Part shown: piece by piece, positions 12,111 through 22,740 of the stretch
Layout of the letters: every line of letters begins with the position of its first letter
How positions within the stretch are numbered: the stretch's first letter is position 1
NCBI GenBank assembly: GCA_949825065.1
Contig: OX463849.1
Span: 35,049,199-35,113,198, forward strand
Direction: 5' to 3'
Length of the DNA: 64,000 nt
DNA from: Odontocerum albicorne
Lineage: Eukaryota > Arthropoda > Insecta > Trichoptera > Odontoceridae
Position numbers and translations under genes: made by a program
Notes under the pieces: model-generated
What the model saw: the letters and a program-made list of their open reading frames with translations, nothing else
What the model was told of the DNA's origin: nothing
Database searches by the model: none

Positions 12111-12545
12111 TTTCCTATCTCGACAAACAAGCGTAGCCTTTTCTATATCCATACACCTTCTCATACAACTTATACGATTTCTCTAACTTTCTACGTTTCT
12201 TTCAGAATATCATTCGCATGATCCAACCATACTTTCCTTGGTCTTCGTCCCGCACACTTTCCATTAATATTTGCACTATACAAGTATATATGTTTTGTTA
12301 GTTGTATTTCATTTTACATGCCCAAACCATCTCAATGTGCTTTCTTCATTTTACTTAACTCATTAAGTTCACATTCACCTCTTATCACTTCATTCCACAT
12401 TATCAACTCACATATTATTCTAAGTGCACGTATTATTCGAAGTGCATGTATTTCTACATTAATTTTGCTCTTTTCAGACTTTTTCCCCGTCTATGGTATG
12501 TTTTACTCCAAAACATCAAAGTTGGTATTCAAAATTGTTGTGGGC
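12100..12545 (-). pseudogene. LINE C-terminus fragment, tandem second copy
   Basis: Minus strand again runs from the C-terminal tail (GACAGAGCGCCAGACTTTCC) through the GRPRKVWLDH-like block near 12215 and the LRWFGHV-like block near 12320 to an SLYGSE-like region near 12500. Stops abound. It belongs to the same family as 22345 and 47255. Confidence 0.65.
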
Positions 12546-13064
12546 TATCATCTTAACAGATGTTGATACTGTCTAGTTCGAGCATATATGTTCTAATACC
12601 CCGTTGACTTTGTTTCCTATCACTACACGCCGTCCGATATCCCTCGCAACTCTTCAATCTTTTGGTAAGAATACTTTTACAGCAGAATTCATCAATTTGC
12701 TCATTTTTTTTTATTAATAGCCCATTTATTACACACACTTTCTATCCCCATGACTTTGAATTTCGCTACATTAATTTTTAAATCTGTCTGTTTATGTTTC
12801 ATACAATTTTCTATTTTCAATCCATTTATGAAGAAGAAATTGATACAATTAGAAACTTACAGCTTAACAAACAATATTTAATAATCGTAACACTTTTTTG
12901 ACTCATGGGAACCCATATTCTTGTTGTAATCTTCTTAAGATTTAATGTACCATTAAAAAACTTGGTCTGTGTTCAAATGTTCCCAGAAAATAATAAGCTG
13001 TAACTAAAATATAGACTGTTACCGATCATTCAAGAATATTAAGAAATAAAAGTATTTATAAAAT
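12546..13064. other. non-coding; possible LINE traces
   Basis: Bases 12580-12780 may be a further decayed minus-strand LINE piece, but no motif is clear enough to call. Confidence 0.3.
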
Positions 13065-13265
13065 CTTCTTCTTGAGCATCTCTCAGTTCGAGGATCATGA
13101 TCATCATGGTTATCAACCACCCTTGTCCAGCACAAGTGATCTCATGCGCCGTGCAGCGGCTGTTGAATTGAGCACCACACTGCTTTTTCACTTGGTTAGT
13201 CCATCGGATGGGTGTCCGGCATTTGCTTATTTTACCATTCACACTTCTCACCAAAATGATTAATC
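13065..13265 (-). pseudogene. LINE C-terminal fragment
   Basis: The minus frame gives CRTPIRWTNQVKKQCGAQFN, then CAGQGW. This matches the GRRTPxRWTDQVxK tail of the family also seen at 34186 (GRIPMRWTDQGR) and 28200 (GRTPMR-SDQVK). It is a short dead fragment. Confidence 0.6.
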
Positions 13266-13630
13266 AAGACTTCGTTCTGTACTCGCGCTATGTGTCTAAT
13301 GTATCGTAAGATTCTTCTCACACACATAACAGAGAGCATTGTTTCAACCCTGAGCACTTCAACAATAGATCGATTGATCCTTCTGGTATTCAAACATGTC
13401 CGCAACATCAATGCCCATAAATGTATCTATACAATACGAATGAATTTATTACAGTTTATTAACCCTTCCTTCCCTGTGATGTGTAACTAGTACACATTGC
13501 TTCTAAAAATTTAATATCTCTATAAATATAATAAATACTGGGTTCAGATTTTAGATATTCCTCCGTAATACATTTACACATTGAATGAAATAATAATAAT
13601 AATTAACACTTATCGGCCCCATCAGAGATA

Positions 13631-13700
13631 TTTTGTGAATATCGGGAATAAATTTACCAATACAATCAAATTTTGTGAATATCGGGAATAAATTTACCAA
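13631..13700 (+). repeat. 40-bp direct duplication at a LINE edge
   Basis: TTTTGTGAATATCGGGAATA continuing to AAATTTACCAA occurs at 13631 and again at 13671. The second copy leads straight into the LINE ORF remnant. Confidence 0.85.
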
Positions 13701-13704
13701 ACAA

Positions 13705-14174
13705 TCTCTGCTCTTTCCGATTCTGGACTATGCGGACTATGCGTATGTTACTTGGATGTTACAGAGGAACAGCTGGACAAATTACAGCGTCTTCAAAATG
13801 TGTGCCTAAGATTTATTTTCAACCTACGAAAGTACGATCATATAACTTCATACCAGAAGGCATTGAACTGGTTGAATGTTAGAAATAGACGCCAAATTCA
13901 CATACTGTCTCTATTGTATAATATCCTTAACTGTCCCGCCGCACCCTCTTATCTCGCCGAAAATTTTCAGCGTCTTTCCAATCATGGATTAGCGCTACGC
14001 TCAAATAGAGATTGTTTATTGGCCTTTCCAGTTCACCGCTCTTCTTTTTTCACGTCGTCCTTTACTGTCCATGCAGTGAGACTCTGGAATCAGTTACAAA
14101 CCAATATAAGACTCGCTCCGTCCTTGGCATGCTTTAAGAAGCGACTGAAAAAACTCTTAATTTCTAGTCAGTAA
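13705..14174 (+). pseudogene. Jockey/CR1-type LINE reverse transcriptase C-terminus
   Basis: The best-preserved transposon protein here. After a PILDYAD start and a frameshift near 13740, an uninterrupted frame runs YLDVTEEQLDKLQRLQNVCL, RFIFNLRKYDHIT, ALNWLNVRNRRQIHILSLLY, then VHRSSFFTSSFTVHAVRLWN near its end. This is the post-catalytic region of Jockey/CR1 elements (LQRLQNxCIRFIF, RR..H.LSLLY, AVRLWNxLP). The palm domain with the catalytic YADD-like site is absent, so the copy is 5'-truncated and inactive. The stop at 14172-14174 looks natural because a 3' UTR and A-rich end follow. Confidence 0.85.
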
Positions 14175-14485
14175 AATAACGTGTTTCATTCCTGATTTTT
14201 CTTTTCCTTTCCTCTCCACCATCCTTTCCTTTCCTTTTGATTGATGATATCTCACTTTATATGAAAAATAGTGTTCGGGTGATTGTCCGTCTTTGTGGGG
14301 TTTGTGGGCATGTTCTCACGTATATGTTTATGGATTTCGTGGGGATGGATAGTCATTTGAATGATTTATGCGACCACGTAACTTGCTTCATTTACTTTTG
14401 TCTGGTTGGTTGGAAGAGATTGCCGCCTGGCAATAAGCCCGCCAGATTGTATTGCAATAAAAGTGTTAAATAAAATAAAAATAAA
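14175..14485 (+). mobile_element. LINE 3' UTR carrying the SINE-A tail sequence
   Basis: A C/T-rich stretch, then TTGTGGGGTTTGTGGGCATG and finally, at about 14398-14470, TCTGGTTGGTTGGAAGAGAT, TGCCGCCTGGCAATAAGCCC and GCCAGATTGTATTGCAATAA. An A-rich end (AAATAAAATAAAAATAAATA) follows. The last 80 bp align step by step with the 3' tails of the SINE-A copies, which marks this LINE as their likely partner. Confidence 0.8.
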
Positions 14486-16320
14486 TAAAACGTGTGCCAA
14501 TGTGTGACGTTGGTATATTCATTCTAAAAACCGCTATGGGTGAGGAAGCGACGCTATTCACGTCTCACTCTCACTCTACTTCGGTATATGGGAACGCAAC
14601 AAATAGAATCTCAGTTCACTTGCTTCCGTAGCTTTCGGGCAGCCATTTGAGGTGGTTGCATCGCCCGTTTTGTGAACGTCGGCCGATGTTTTTTTTCATG
14701 TTTTCAGCAATTAAATTTCAATTATTATCACTTTTGACTTCAAATTTAATTAACTTAAGCGATTGGCTATGAATATTCTTATTTTTTCGATTTTAAATCG
14801 CTCATTTTTACATGTGTATTGATGTGTATTGAATATACAACACCGGAACGCACGGATTTTTTTAGCACAGAAACGGAAAGGTTAATTACATCAATGCGCA
14901 TTATTTCTATTCGATACGATTGAATTTACTAAAAAAAGCAGTAATAAATAGCCAAAGAATGCAAAAGGTTTTACAACTATTTTTTGCTTTGAATCAATAG
15001 ATTACGCACATACACACACACACGTCCGATTAAAAATAATACCAGTTGGACCTAAGCATTGCACTCTTTACAATCTGGAATCATTCCGACTGAAAAGATC
15101 CTTGAGATAGGAATTAAAAATACATATCTTGAGGATGAATGTAACTATAGGAATAACAAAGTTATTTATTATGTTATTCAATATTCTAATATGGAGTACC
15201 ACAAAGTTAAAGCTGAAATGTGTTTATTTATACAAACAATTTTATCTTTTTTTTTTCGTGGTATAATTTTGTGTTTTGCTTTCATAAATAAAGAATAGCA
15301 ATATTATTTATGTATTGTGTATTTATGGAAACGTTGCCTCATTATTTGATTTATTGCCATAATTTGTTTACTTATTGTGTGCTCCTATTGTGGAAGTGTG
15401 GAACTATTGGGGAGGGAACTGTAGCACGAAGGACACGCGCCACCCCATACTAAATTGAGTGAAATGCTTTATTATATTATATTGATTCCACTCCTATCCA
15501 CTGTATTCATCGAATTATTTAGCAATCAATTATCATTAAATTATCCGGTATAAAAGTAAACAAGAAAAATATAATAAGAAACAGATAAAACGCAATGACT
15601 CCGGTGATCGAATCTCATAAACGACTACAGCTCGAACTTGTTAGATTGACTGGATTTGACTTGTTGGGTATGTTGGTAAGATCGAACTTGTTGGTTGGAT
15701 ATGTGGTTATGTGTTCATTTCGCGGGTGTAAGTCAGCTGTCTAAGAACATGCAATGAGCTGAAAGAAACAGTTAATATACTCATAAGCCGTTTGTCTTGT
15801 ATAGAATGTATAAGCATTTTTATTCAAAATGGCATATCGAGATATTCCAAGCAAAATATCGAAATAATTTTTTTAACAATATTACATTTGCTCTAAAAAC
15901 TGAAAAATTATAACAATACAGAAAATTTATTGTAACGGCTGTTACATGGGATCAAAAATCGTTTGCGATTATTCAAATGAACTTATATTTGCAAAAAGGT
16001 TCCAACCAACATTCTACGTATTTTGATATAGTCGTTGAAACGTGCCATTGAATGATTGGAATTTTTCTATGGAATTATTTTTTATAAGAACAATTTTGGA
16101 GTTATGGTGTTCCAGATGACCAATACACAGGTTCCTCTTAAAGTTGGAGTTATGGTTTTCGAGATATCCGAATATCATCTTGGGTTGATAAGGTCGAGCG
16201 TTTCGACTATTATAACTCTTTCAGATTTTTAGTAGAGTTGGCTGACCCAAATATTTCGACCAACTAATCTTATGAACGCAGCTACTACCTTCCTATCCTT
16301 AAACTCAAATGATATTATTT
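14486..16320. other. non-coding; unique block at 14530-14710
   Basis: No gene recognised. Bases 14530-14710 are less AT-rich (GGTGAGGAAGCGACGCTATT, TTGCTTCCGTAGC) and unique within the window. A short purine-rich unique block lies at 15385-15450. The remainder is AT-rich. Confidence 0.3.
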
Positions 16321-16324
16321 TGTA

Positions 16325-16765
16325 ATGTGCATGGTCGCGCAGTAACACACTGGACTTCCGTGCGGAAGGTCACCGGTTCGATCCCCGCGCTGTGCTACTC
16401 TATTTGAACGGCACAGGTATTGTTTCCGCCTAATATTCGAAGGTATAAGGATACTTATGGCTTCAGTCAAGTCTATTATATTCGAAAGAGAAAAACCATA
16501 CCGGTGTGCTCCGATCGTCTCACTTCGAGTGCCATAGAATCCAGTAAAGTGGTGTGGCAGATGATATTGCTGATGTGCAACGGCTAACTTACTTAAAGAG
16601 GAGAAAAAAGAAGAAAGAGACGAAAGCTCCACGACACCGCTTCACTATCCAACTGAATTGATGTTGGAATGACGAGGGAATCCTCGACAATGAGGGTGTT
16701 AAAATATGATGCATAAATACTTACAATATAGTTTTTATTAAGGCCCTACGAAGCCCAGCAACGAC
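16325..16765 (+). mobile_element. SINE-B copy, full-length-like
   Basis: The tRNA-like head has an A-box region ATGGTCGCGCAGTAACACAC and a B box GGTTCGATCCC at 16375-16385. The body CGCTGTGCTACTC ... GGTGTGCTCCGATCGTCTCA ... ACTTACTTAAAGAGGAGAAA ... CAACTGAATTGATGTTGGAA is shared with copies at 19425 (minus) and 20580. The 3' end CCCAGCAACGACGA appears at 16755, after an AT-rich insertion. Confidence 0.85.
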
Positions 16766-16789
16766 GATATATATTTATTTTATAATGTT

Positions 16790-16882
16790 TTTAAAATGTT
16801 AATAATAGTGGAAATGGAACGCCCTTCAGGAGACTTTGCTCTCTAAACGGCGCTATATAAATTCACATTTTATTATTATTAT
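16790..16882 (+). repeat. family C 3' end with (ATT)n
   Basis: GTTAATAATAGTGGAAATGG, GCCCTTCAGGAGACTTTGCT, CTCTAAACGGCGCTATATAA, then ATTATTATTAT. Confidence 0.75.
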
Positions 16883-17588
16883 AACATTTCATGTATCGAG
16901 ATATCTACTATGTAGCATAACCATCTTACACCCCACCCTGAGGCAATATTTTAAATTGAAGAAGTTTTCTATAGATTTCAAAAGTTCTTTGTCTCCGAAA
17001 CATATTCTGTAAGTTACTTGAAGATTTGAAACGTTATTTGTCCTCTAAATAGGTTGAACTAGTTAGGAAGCGTTCTTGAGGTCGCAATGGACAGGAAAAA
17101 GCGCCATACTCTTTTCTTAAATCTTAGAAAAGACTTTTGTAATGTCATGTTTATAATTTAGTTTTAATTAAACACATTTTTTATCGTGTATTCACCACTG
17201 ATGATGGTGATGATCTTCCCCTGACGAGGAAGACGGAGGACTTTGAAACCGGAAGGGAACTCAAATAAAACAGTAGTAAATATAATATAAAAACACAAAT
17301 GTTTTCTTTATTTTATTAAAAATCTACACCTAATTATCTAGGGGGAAAAAGGCGAAATTTAATTTCACATACGAGTATATTAAATTGAAGTACGTTTATT
17401 TCATATTTGGAATACACAAAAACAGTTAAGTTTGTGAGTTGGAATTTTTTTATATACTATACTTACGTAAACATGATATTATTATTCCTGTAGAACACGT
17501 CAATTCTGACCTCAAAAAATAATTACGTTTTTTTTTACGATAAACTGATGGAATTGAAGCTATGAAAAAAAACTTGTATGGTATATAA
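16883..17588. other. non-coding, nothing recognised
   Basis: A GATGATGGTGATGATC patch near 17200 is simple sequence. No gene or known repeat was identified. Confidence 0.35.
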
Positions 17589-17659
17589 CATCATGTTCAG
17601 CGGGTGTATGCGTGATATTTTGTTAACTTAAATCACGCATACACCCGCTGAACATGATG
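17589..17659. repeat. perfect inverted repeat, 28-bp arms, 15-nt spacer
   Basis: The arm at 17589-17616 begins CATCATGTTCAGCGGGTGTA and ends TGCGTGAT. Its exact reverse complement occupies 17632-17659. The spacer is ATTTTGTTAACTTAA. Perfect arms suggest a recent fold-back or template-switch event, or selection on a hairpin. Confidence 0.95.
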
Positions 17660-18099
17660 AAAACATGTTAACTTAAATAAATAAAAATCAACTTAAACTT
17701 TGATCAGAAAATTGTAAAATGAGCTTTTTCTTTACATTTTATACAATGCTATCAAAATTATTTATGTCATTTCAGATGGGTATCCTGATGTCAGGGCTCC
17801 ACTGGATGATTTATCACAGGACTAACATATTCATGAGAACTGTCGCAGTATTTGTACTGAAGGGCTAGTAGAGGAAAACTTGGAGCTGGAACTAAATAAA
17901 AGGCGATCAATCTTTCATAAATGATGGGGCCAGATTGGTTCCACCTATCTTGAATAGAAAAGATACGATATTCGTAAATTATTTGTCATAGATTTGTGGA
18001 TACAAAACCATATATATTTTCGATTAATGTCTAATTAAGCGTTTTAAACGTTTATGGATGTCATGTCAATCAGGTTACATGAAAGTGAAGGTTAAAAGT
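17660..18099. other. non-coding, nothing recognised
   Basis: Moderately complex sequence around 17775-17960, but no splice-flanked frame or motif that I can name. Confidence 0.3.
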
Positions 18100-18600
18100 G
18101 AAGCTTGGTGTCCACCTTAAGGTATGTGAGTGAGGCTTAAACTTAGAAATAGGAAAAACGAAGAAGAATGCTATGTAAAAAGATGTATAAAAGAATGTGT
18201 TATAAAAATGAGTTGTGTTTTAAAATGTGTGCAGTGTCAATGTTTGAAAGAAGGTGAAAATAAATCTTTAGAAACGAAGAATTGATAAAATGGATGTTTT
18301 AAATAAGATGAAGAAGGGAGCTTTAATATGGTTTGGACATGTGGAGAGTGAATGACCAAGAATGAATGACCAAACAAGTATTCAAGTGAAAAATGCAACC
18401 GAGCAAAAGTAAACTTAGGAAACTGTAGCTGGATCAAATGGACCAGATTTTAAAAGAACGTAAAGTGAAAGTTTGAATGAAAGAGGATTGTGCATGACGA
18501 AATTTGTGAATGTGGAGGAGAGGATATTTGGAATTGGATAAGAAATGTGGAGGTATGTTATATCTGCCTACCTCACAAAGAACACGGCGTGATTATATTA
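18100..18600 (+). pseudogene. LINE C-terminus, degraded
   Basis: Near 18300 the remnants MKKGALIWFGHVES appear, then KQVFK and AGSNGPDF, then near 18500 TKFVNVEERIF and a degraded WRYVISAYLTKNTA tail. This is the common LRWFGHVERM ... VNVDEAK...WRSVISAYP element. Multiple frameshifts make it inactive. Its 3' boundary coincides with a 31-bp inverted repeat. Confidence 0.7.
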
Positions 18601-18654
18601 GTAAGTATGTAATTCTAAAAGACTTAGAATTACATACTTACTAATATAATCACG
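18588..18654. repeat. perfect inverted repeat, 31-bp arms, 5-nt spacer
   Basis: Arm 1 at 18588-18618 (CGTGATTATATTAGTAAGTA ... TTCTAA), spacer AAGAC, and arm 2 at 18624-18654 as exact reverse complement. Arm 1 is the 3' end of the LINE copy (its ACACGGCGTGAT terminus), so the inverted copy was made from LINE-end sequence. Confidence 0.95.
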
Positions 18655-18669
18655 AATTGCACGAATAGA

Positions 18670-18920
18670 TTCTAAAAGATGGACGAATACGATTCTAGAG
18701 TGGTGACCGCGCACCGAGGAGATATAGGGACGCCCGTCTACGCGATGGGTAGATGTCATCAAGCGGTTCGTTAGGAATATACTAGATATAAAGTGCTCAA
18801 CAAAGGAGTAGGAGTGGAGTAAGAGCGGACAAATATCACACGAAAGTAGATAGATATCGCGATAGGTAAGTCTAACGCTCTCTCCTCTCTGCCTACCTCG
18901 ACGGGCAAACAGCGTGATGG
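18670..18920 (+). pseudogene. LINE C-terminus of the EWxPRT family
   Basis: The frame gives EW-PRTEEI-GRPSTRWVDVI, then KRFVRN. This parallels EWQPRTGKRGVGRAQARWSD at 59573. Near 18870 a SLLSAYLDGQTA tail of the other family is present, so two elements may be joined. Confidence 0.55.
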
Positions 18921-18959
18921 TGTGTTTATATAATTTGAAAGGCAGTGTTCTCATATTAA

Positions 18960-19424
18960 ATATTTAGTTGCATTTCATCCAATTTTATTATCAGAATTAA
19001 TATATAATACATACGAGTATAAGCTATAGTATCTTATTACCAAATATTATCATAAAATATCCTTCCAGTTCTCGTTAAAATCTTTGTCTAAAATTCATAT
19101 TACTAAAGCGAATAGCCCATAGAAACAGGTATAACATAATGCCTACAAAACTAATCCTGATAAGCCACAGCTGGGCTGAAAGCATTCAAATGTGTACTCG
19201 TATATGGATTCCATCAAATAGAAGCTAGATGGACCAGTGGCCCGGTGGAATTAGGAATTCCCATGCAAAGGACGGGGCAGCAAAGTCATTGCAGGACACA
19301 CAGGACATCTATTGGAGATGCAATATAAATTATTTGAATAGTTGGCCAATCCTAGAATATCGCACGATGCGTAGATCAAGTCAAGATGATTTATAATTTT
19401 TATTTTAAAGTAACATCAATTCAG
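18960..19424. other. non-coding, nothing recognised
   Basis: The stretch around 19140-19330 is less AT-rich (GGCCCGGTGGAATTAGGAAT) but has no recognisable gene or repeat. Confidence 0.3.
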
Positions 19425-19745
19425 TTGGAAAGCGAAACTGTGCCATGGAGCTTTCGTTTCATTCTTATTTTTCTCCTCTTTAAGTAAGTGAGCCGTTGCA
19501 CACCAGCAAACTCACCGACCACACCGTTTTACTGAATCCGAAGCCACATCTGAAGTGACACAATCGGAGCACACCGTTGTGTTTTTTTTAATAGTAGCTA
19601 TGACCAATCATAGGTATCCTTATATCCCCGAATACTTAGGCATAAAAATGCCCGTGTCGTTCGAGGGGAGTAGCACAGCGTGGGGTTCGAACCGGTGACC
19701 ATCCGTATGGAAGTCCAGTGCATTATCACGAGACCATGCAATACA
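19425..19745 (-). mobile_element. SINE-B copy, minus strand
   Basis: On the minus strand the head GCATGGTCTCGTGATAATGC and B box GGTTCGAACCCC precede the body GGTGTGCTCCGATTGTGTCA, GTGCAACGGCTCACTTACTT and CAACTGAATTGATGTTA. The 3' terminus is truncated. Confidence 0.85.
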
Positions 19746-19869
19746 TATCAATGTATAATGAAAGTTTATACATCATTTGGAAGAAGGAGCATGTAATTTG
19801 TTTTACCAAAAGTTCACAACACATTCCTGAATGAAAATTGTCATTTTTATAATGTCACGCCTGCAAAAT

Positions 19870-20580
19870 AAAAAAAAATTACAGCCTGGCTTTTCGACGA
19901 GGAGAAAGCGAGGAATGAGTAGCTTTTGGAAGTCTCCAAATAGGCATATGAGTGAATGACTCATGCAAATCTAGAGCGTGGAATAAAGAATTGTTGAATT
20001 TTTTTTTTTCACATGGTATGGATTTTGTATGTATAAGGATGTGAATACAGAGTGTGATTTAAGTATGTGTAAGGATGTGAATGCAGAGTGTGATTTAAGT
20101 ATGTGTAAGGATGTGAATGCAGAGTGTGATTTAAGTATGTGTAAGGATGTGAATACAGAGTGTGATTTAAGTATGTGTAAGGATGTGAATGCAGAGTGTG
20201 ATTTAAGTATGTGTAAGGATGTGAATACAGAGTGTGATTTAAGTATGTGTAAGGATGTGAATGCAGAGTGTGATTTAAGTATGTGTAAGGATGTGAATGC
20301 AGAGTGTGATTTAAGTATGTGTAAGGATGTGAATACAGAGTGTGATTTAAGTATGTGTAAGGATGTGAATACAGAGTGTGATTTAAGTATGTGTAAGGAT
20401 GTGAATGCAGAGTGTGATTTAAGTATGTGTAAGGATGTGAATGCAGAGTGTGATTTAAGTATGTGTAAGGATGTGAATGCAGGGTGTGAATGTTTCAACT
20501 GAGTTTTTAAGGTTTAAGGACAAATATATGAAATTTGTGATTAAGAAATTTGACCACTTAATCATTTGTGTAATGAAGTT
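19870..20580 (+). repeat. family F repeat containing an expanded minisatellite
   Basis: Flanks CATATGAGTGAATGACTCAT before the array and TTTCAACTGAGTTTTTAAGG, GAAATTTGTGATTAAGAAAT after it match the copy at 35040-35275, which has only one unit. This is an interspersed repeat in which one unit was amplified. Confidence 0.75.
20026..20495 (+). repeat. 36-bp minisatellite, 13 copies
   Basis: The unit is GTGTAAGGATGTGAATGCAG then AGTGTGATTTAAGTAT. Copies are nearly identical and differ mainly at one site, AATACAG (T type) versus AATGCAG (A type), in the order T A A T A T A A T T A A A. Because 36 is a multiple of 3 both strands stay open, giving spurious ORFs of 157 and 175 codons; these are not genes. 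Confidence 0.97.
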
Positions 20581-20935
20581 GTAGCGTAAGGTCATCGATT
20601 TGAAACCCGCGCTGTGCTACTCCCTCGAATGACGTAGGTATTTTTCTGCCTAGTATTTGGAAGTCTAAGAATATCTATGACTTCGATCACATATATTATT
20701 TAAAAAAAACATGCCAGTGTGCTCCGATCGTCTTACTTCAGGTGTGCCATCGGATCCAGTACAGCGGTGTGACGAGTGAGTTTGCTGGTGTGCAACAGCT
20801 CACTCACTTAAAGAGGAGAAAAAAAGGAAGAAATAAACGAAAACTTCACGGCACAGCTTCGCTTTTGAACTGAATTGACGTTGGAATGGCGATGGGGTCC
20901 TCGTCTACGAGACCCAGCAACGACGAAATTGTTTT
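20580..20935 (+). mobile_element. SINE-B copy
   Basis: A decayed B box (GATTTGAAACCC), then CGCTGTGCTACTCCCTCGAA, GTGTGCTCCGATCGTCTTAC, CTCACTCACTTAAAGAGGAG and the end GAGACCCAGCAACGACGA. The A-box region is lost. Confidence 0.85.
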
Positions 20936-21135
20936 TCAGTATACGTTCAATCATTCCATTCACGTCTCCAAACCATCTCAAAGTGCTGTTTTACATCTTA
21001 CTCAACACATTAGCCATAATTTTTAATTCATCCTTAATCACTTCATTACATATCCTGTCATACATTATAACACTCGTGTGTTATTCTCAGTGCACGCATT
21101 TCTATGACGTTTATTCGTCTAATCAGATATTTTCA
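20936..21135 (-). pseudogene. LINE RT C-terminal fragment
   Basis: Minus-strand copy of the LRWFGDVN region (CAAACCATCTCAAAGTGCTG) and upstream RVCNEVIK region, the same segment as in 12320-12470 and 22480-22620. Confidence 0.6.
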
Positions 21136-22070
21136 TCCTTTTTTTTTAAAGACAGATTTTCGGATTAATACGAGGAAGCATCGTGCGACAGAAGTCGCAG
21201 GACACTAGATTGACCACCGAAGTTATAATTGTAAGAGCATTACTTGGCGATATTTCTGTTCGGGAAGAGTGATACAGCATATTTATCCACAGAGGAGAGG
21301 AATCAACGGCAATAGGGAATTGGTAGCCTGCTGGTAACATGCTGATGAAGTTAACTACTGGACGGTCATTTGATGCATGTGTAATTTCATTAAAACGAGA
21401 GGCTACCGAACAGATGTATTGATATTAATAAGCAGTAAGCTCATTTCATAATGAAACATATTATATTTTGTTTAACAGATAAAAATGATGAAAATATTAA
21501 CAGTTTTAAATTGCAAATAAAAAATATAATAAAAGAGTTATTTTAATAATGAAACCCCCATTTCCAGGCTTTAATAACTATTAGAACTCATCAATTTATC
21601 GCATAATACGAGTATATAAATGATAAAAATACCACCAAAAAAATTCCACTATTCCGAATTATTCGAGACACGTTGATTTTATTTTTTTCGATATATACAA
21701 ACGTGCTAGAAATTATTATTTTTTCTATACATCATCTTGCAGAATCAATGTTTTGTCTTAACACTCATAAAAAGAGCTAAGCAGATAAAAAGTAAGGTGA
21801 AACAAGTTATAAAGGAAAAGTTAACCCGCAACGCTTTAAATAGGATACGGCTAATACGAGTATAACTATTATATATTGTAAAGAATTAATTCAGTAGAAT
21901 TAATTCTTTACAAAACAATATTGTAAAGAATTAATTCTACTGTTTATTAAATCTACTAAATAAACAGATTAAATATTTTCTAGACTTATAAATTTTTAAC
22001 ACTATACATTTTTTTCGTTCTTTTAAGTACAACCTTCGAAATATTGATGAATGTTGACAAAAATTTTGAC
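21136..22070. other. non-coding; hairpin at 21876-21937
   Basis: Apart from the listed hairpin this is AT-rich DNA. 21160-21350 is less AT-rich and unique, without a splice-flanked frame. Confidence 0.3.
21876..21937. repeat. perfect 17-bp inverted repeat plus third copy
   Basis: TTGTAAAGAATTAATTC at 21876-21892, spacer AGTA, reverse complement at 21897-21913, then the forward word again at 21921-21937. Confidence 0.95.
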
Positions 22071-22074
22071 GATA

Positions 22075-22273
22075 TGCCGTATTGGCCCGAATATAGGGCG
22101 ACCCTGATTATAAGGCTACCCCTATTTTTTATCTGTTTTTTTTTTTTAGAAAAAAACATTTCCCTCGCGATTATAATGTTATGAAAAATAAAACTCGAAT
22201 ATAAGACGACCCCCCTATTTACGTGTCTCCTTTTTAAATAAAAACCTCGCCTTATAATCGAGCTAATACGGTA
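22075..22273. mobile_element. 199-bp MITE with 26-bp imperfect terminal inverted repeats
   Basis: The left end TGCCGTATTGGCCCGAATAT plus AGGGCG pairs with the right end, whose reverse complement is TACCGTATTAGCTCGATTAT plus AAGGCG. The interior has AT-rich spacer and repeats of the GGCGACCC / GACGACCCC type. No coding capacity. The superfamily is not assigned. Confidence 0.75.
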
Positions 22274-22344
22274 CTAATAACATAAGTTTTACTCTACATT
22301 AGCATACCTTTTATAGAGCTCCTAAGATTTTACTGACTTCTGAT

Positions 22345-22740
22345 ATTATAATATGTTCTTTCAAAATATGGATTCACTTGATCCAACCATATTTTCTTTG
22401 GTCTTCAGTACCACGCCTTCCACTCATATTTGTTTTATTAGTTTTTGGTCATTTTTTTTTCTACATGCCTAAACTATCTAAGAGTGCTTTCCTCATCTTA
22501 CTCAACACAACAGTCTTAAGTTCACATTTCCCTTATCACTTTATTCCGAATTCTGTCATACATTGTCATCCCATATATTTTTCTCAGTGCGCGCATTTCT
22601 ACAGCATTTAATTGACCCCTTTCAATATTTTTCCGAGTTACATTTCACTTCCATACGTCAAAATTGGTATGAAAAACTGTGGACTATTACATACTCGTAT
22701 TTTAGTGCTTTATTGACATTGCTAAACAATCTCAGAGTTT
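22345..22740 (-). pseudogene. LINE C-terminus, degraded
   Basis: The minus strand reads from a WLDQVN-type block (near 22380) through LRWFRHV (near 22470) and upstream RAHxEK / LYGSE-like remnants to 22700. A 45-bp array starts at its upstream end. Confidence 0.65.

Noticed and set aside
19971..20502. Open frames of 175 and 157 codons on opposite strands
   Set aside because: Both lie wholly in the 36-bp tandem array; frames stay open because the unit is a multiple of three.
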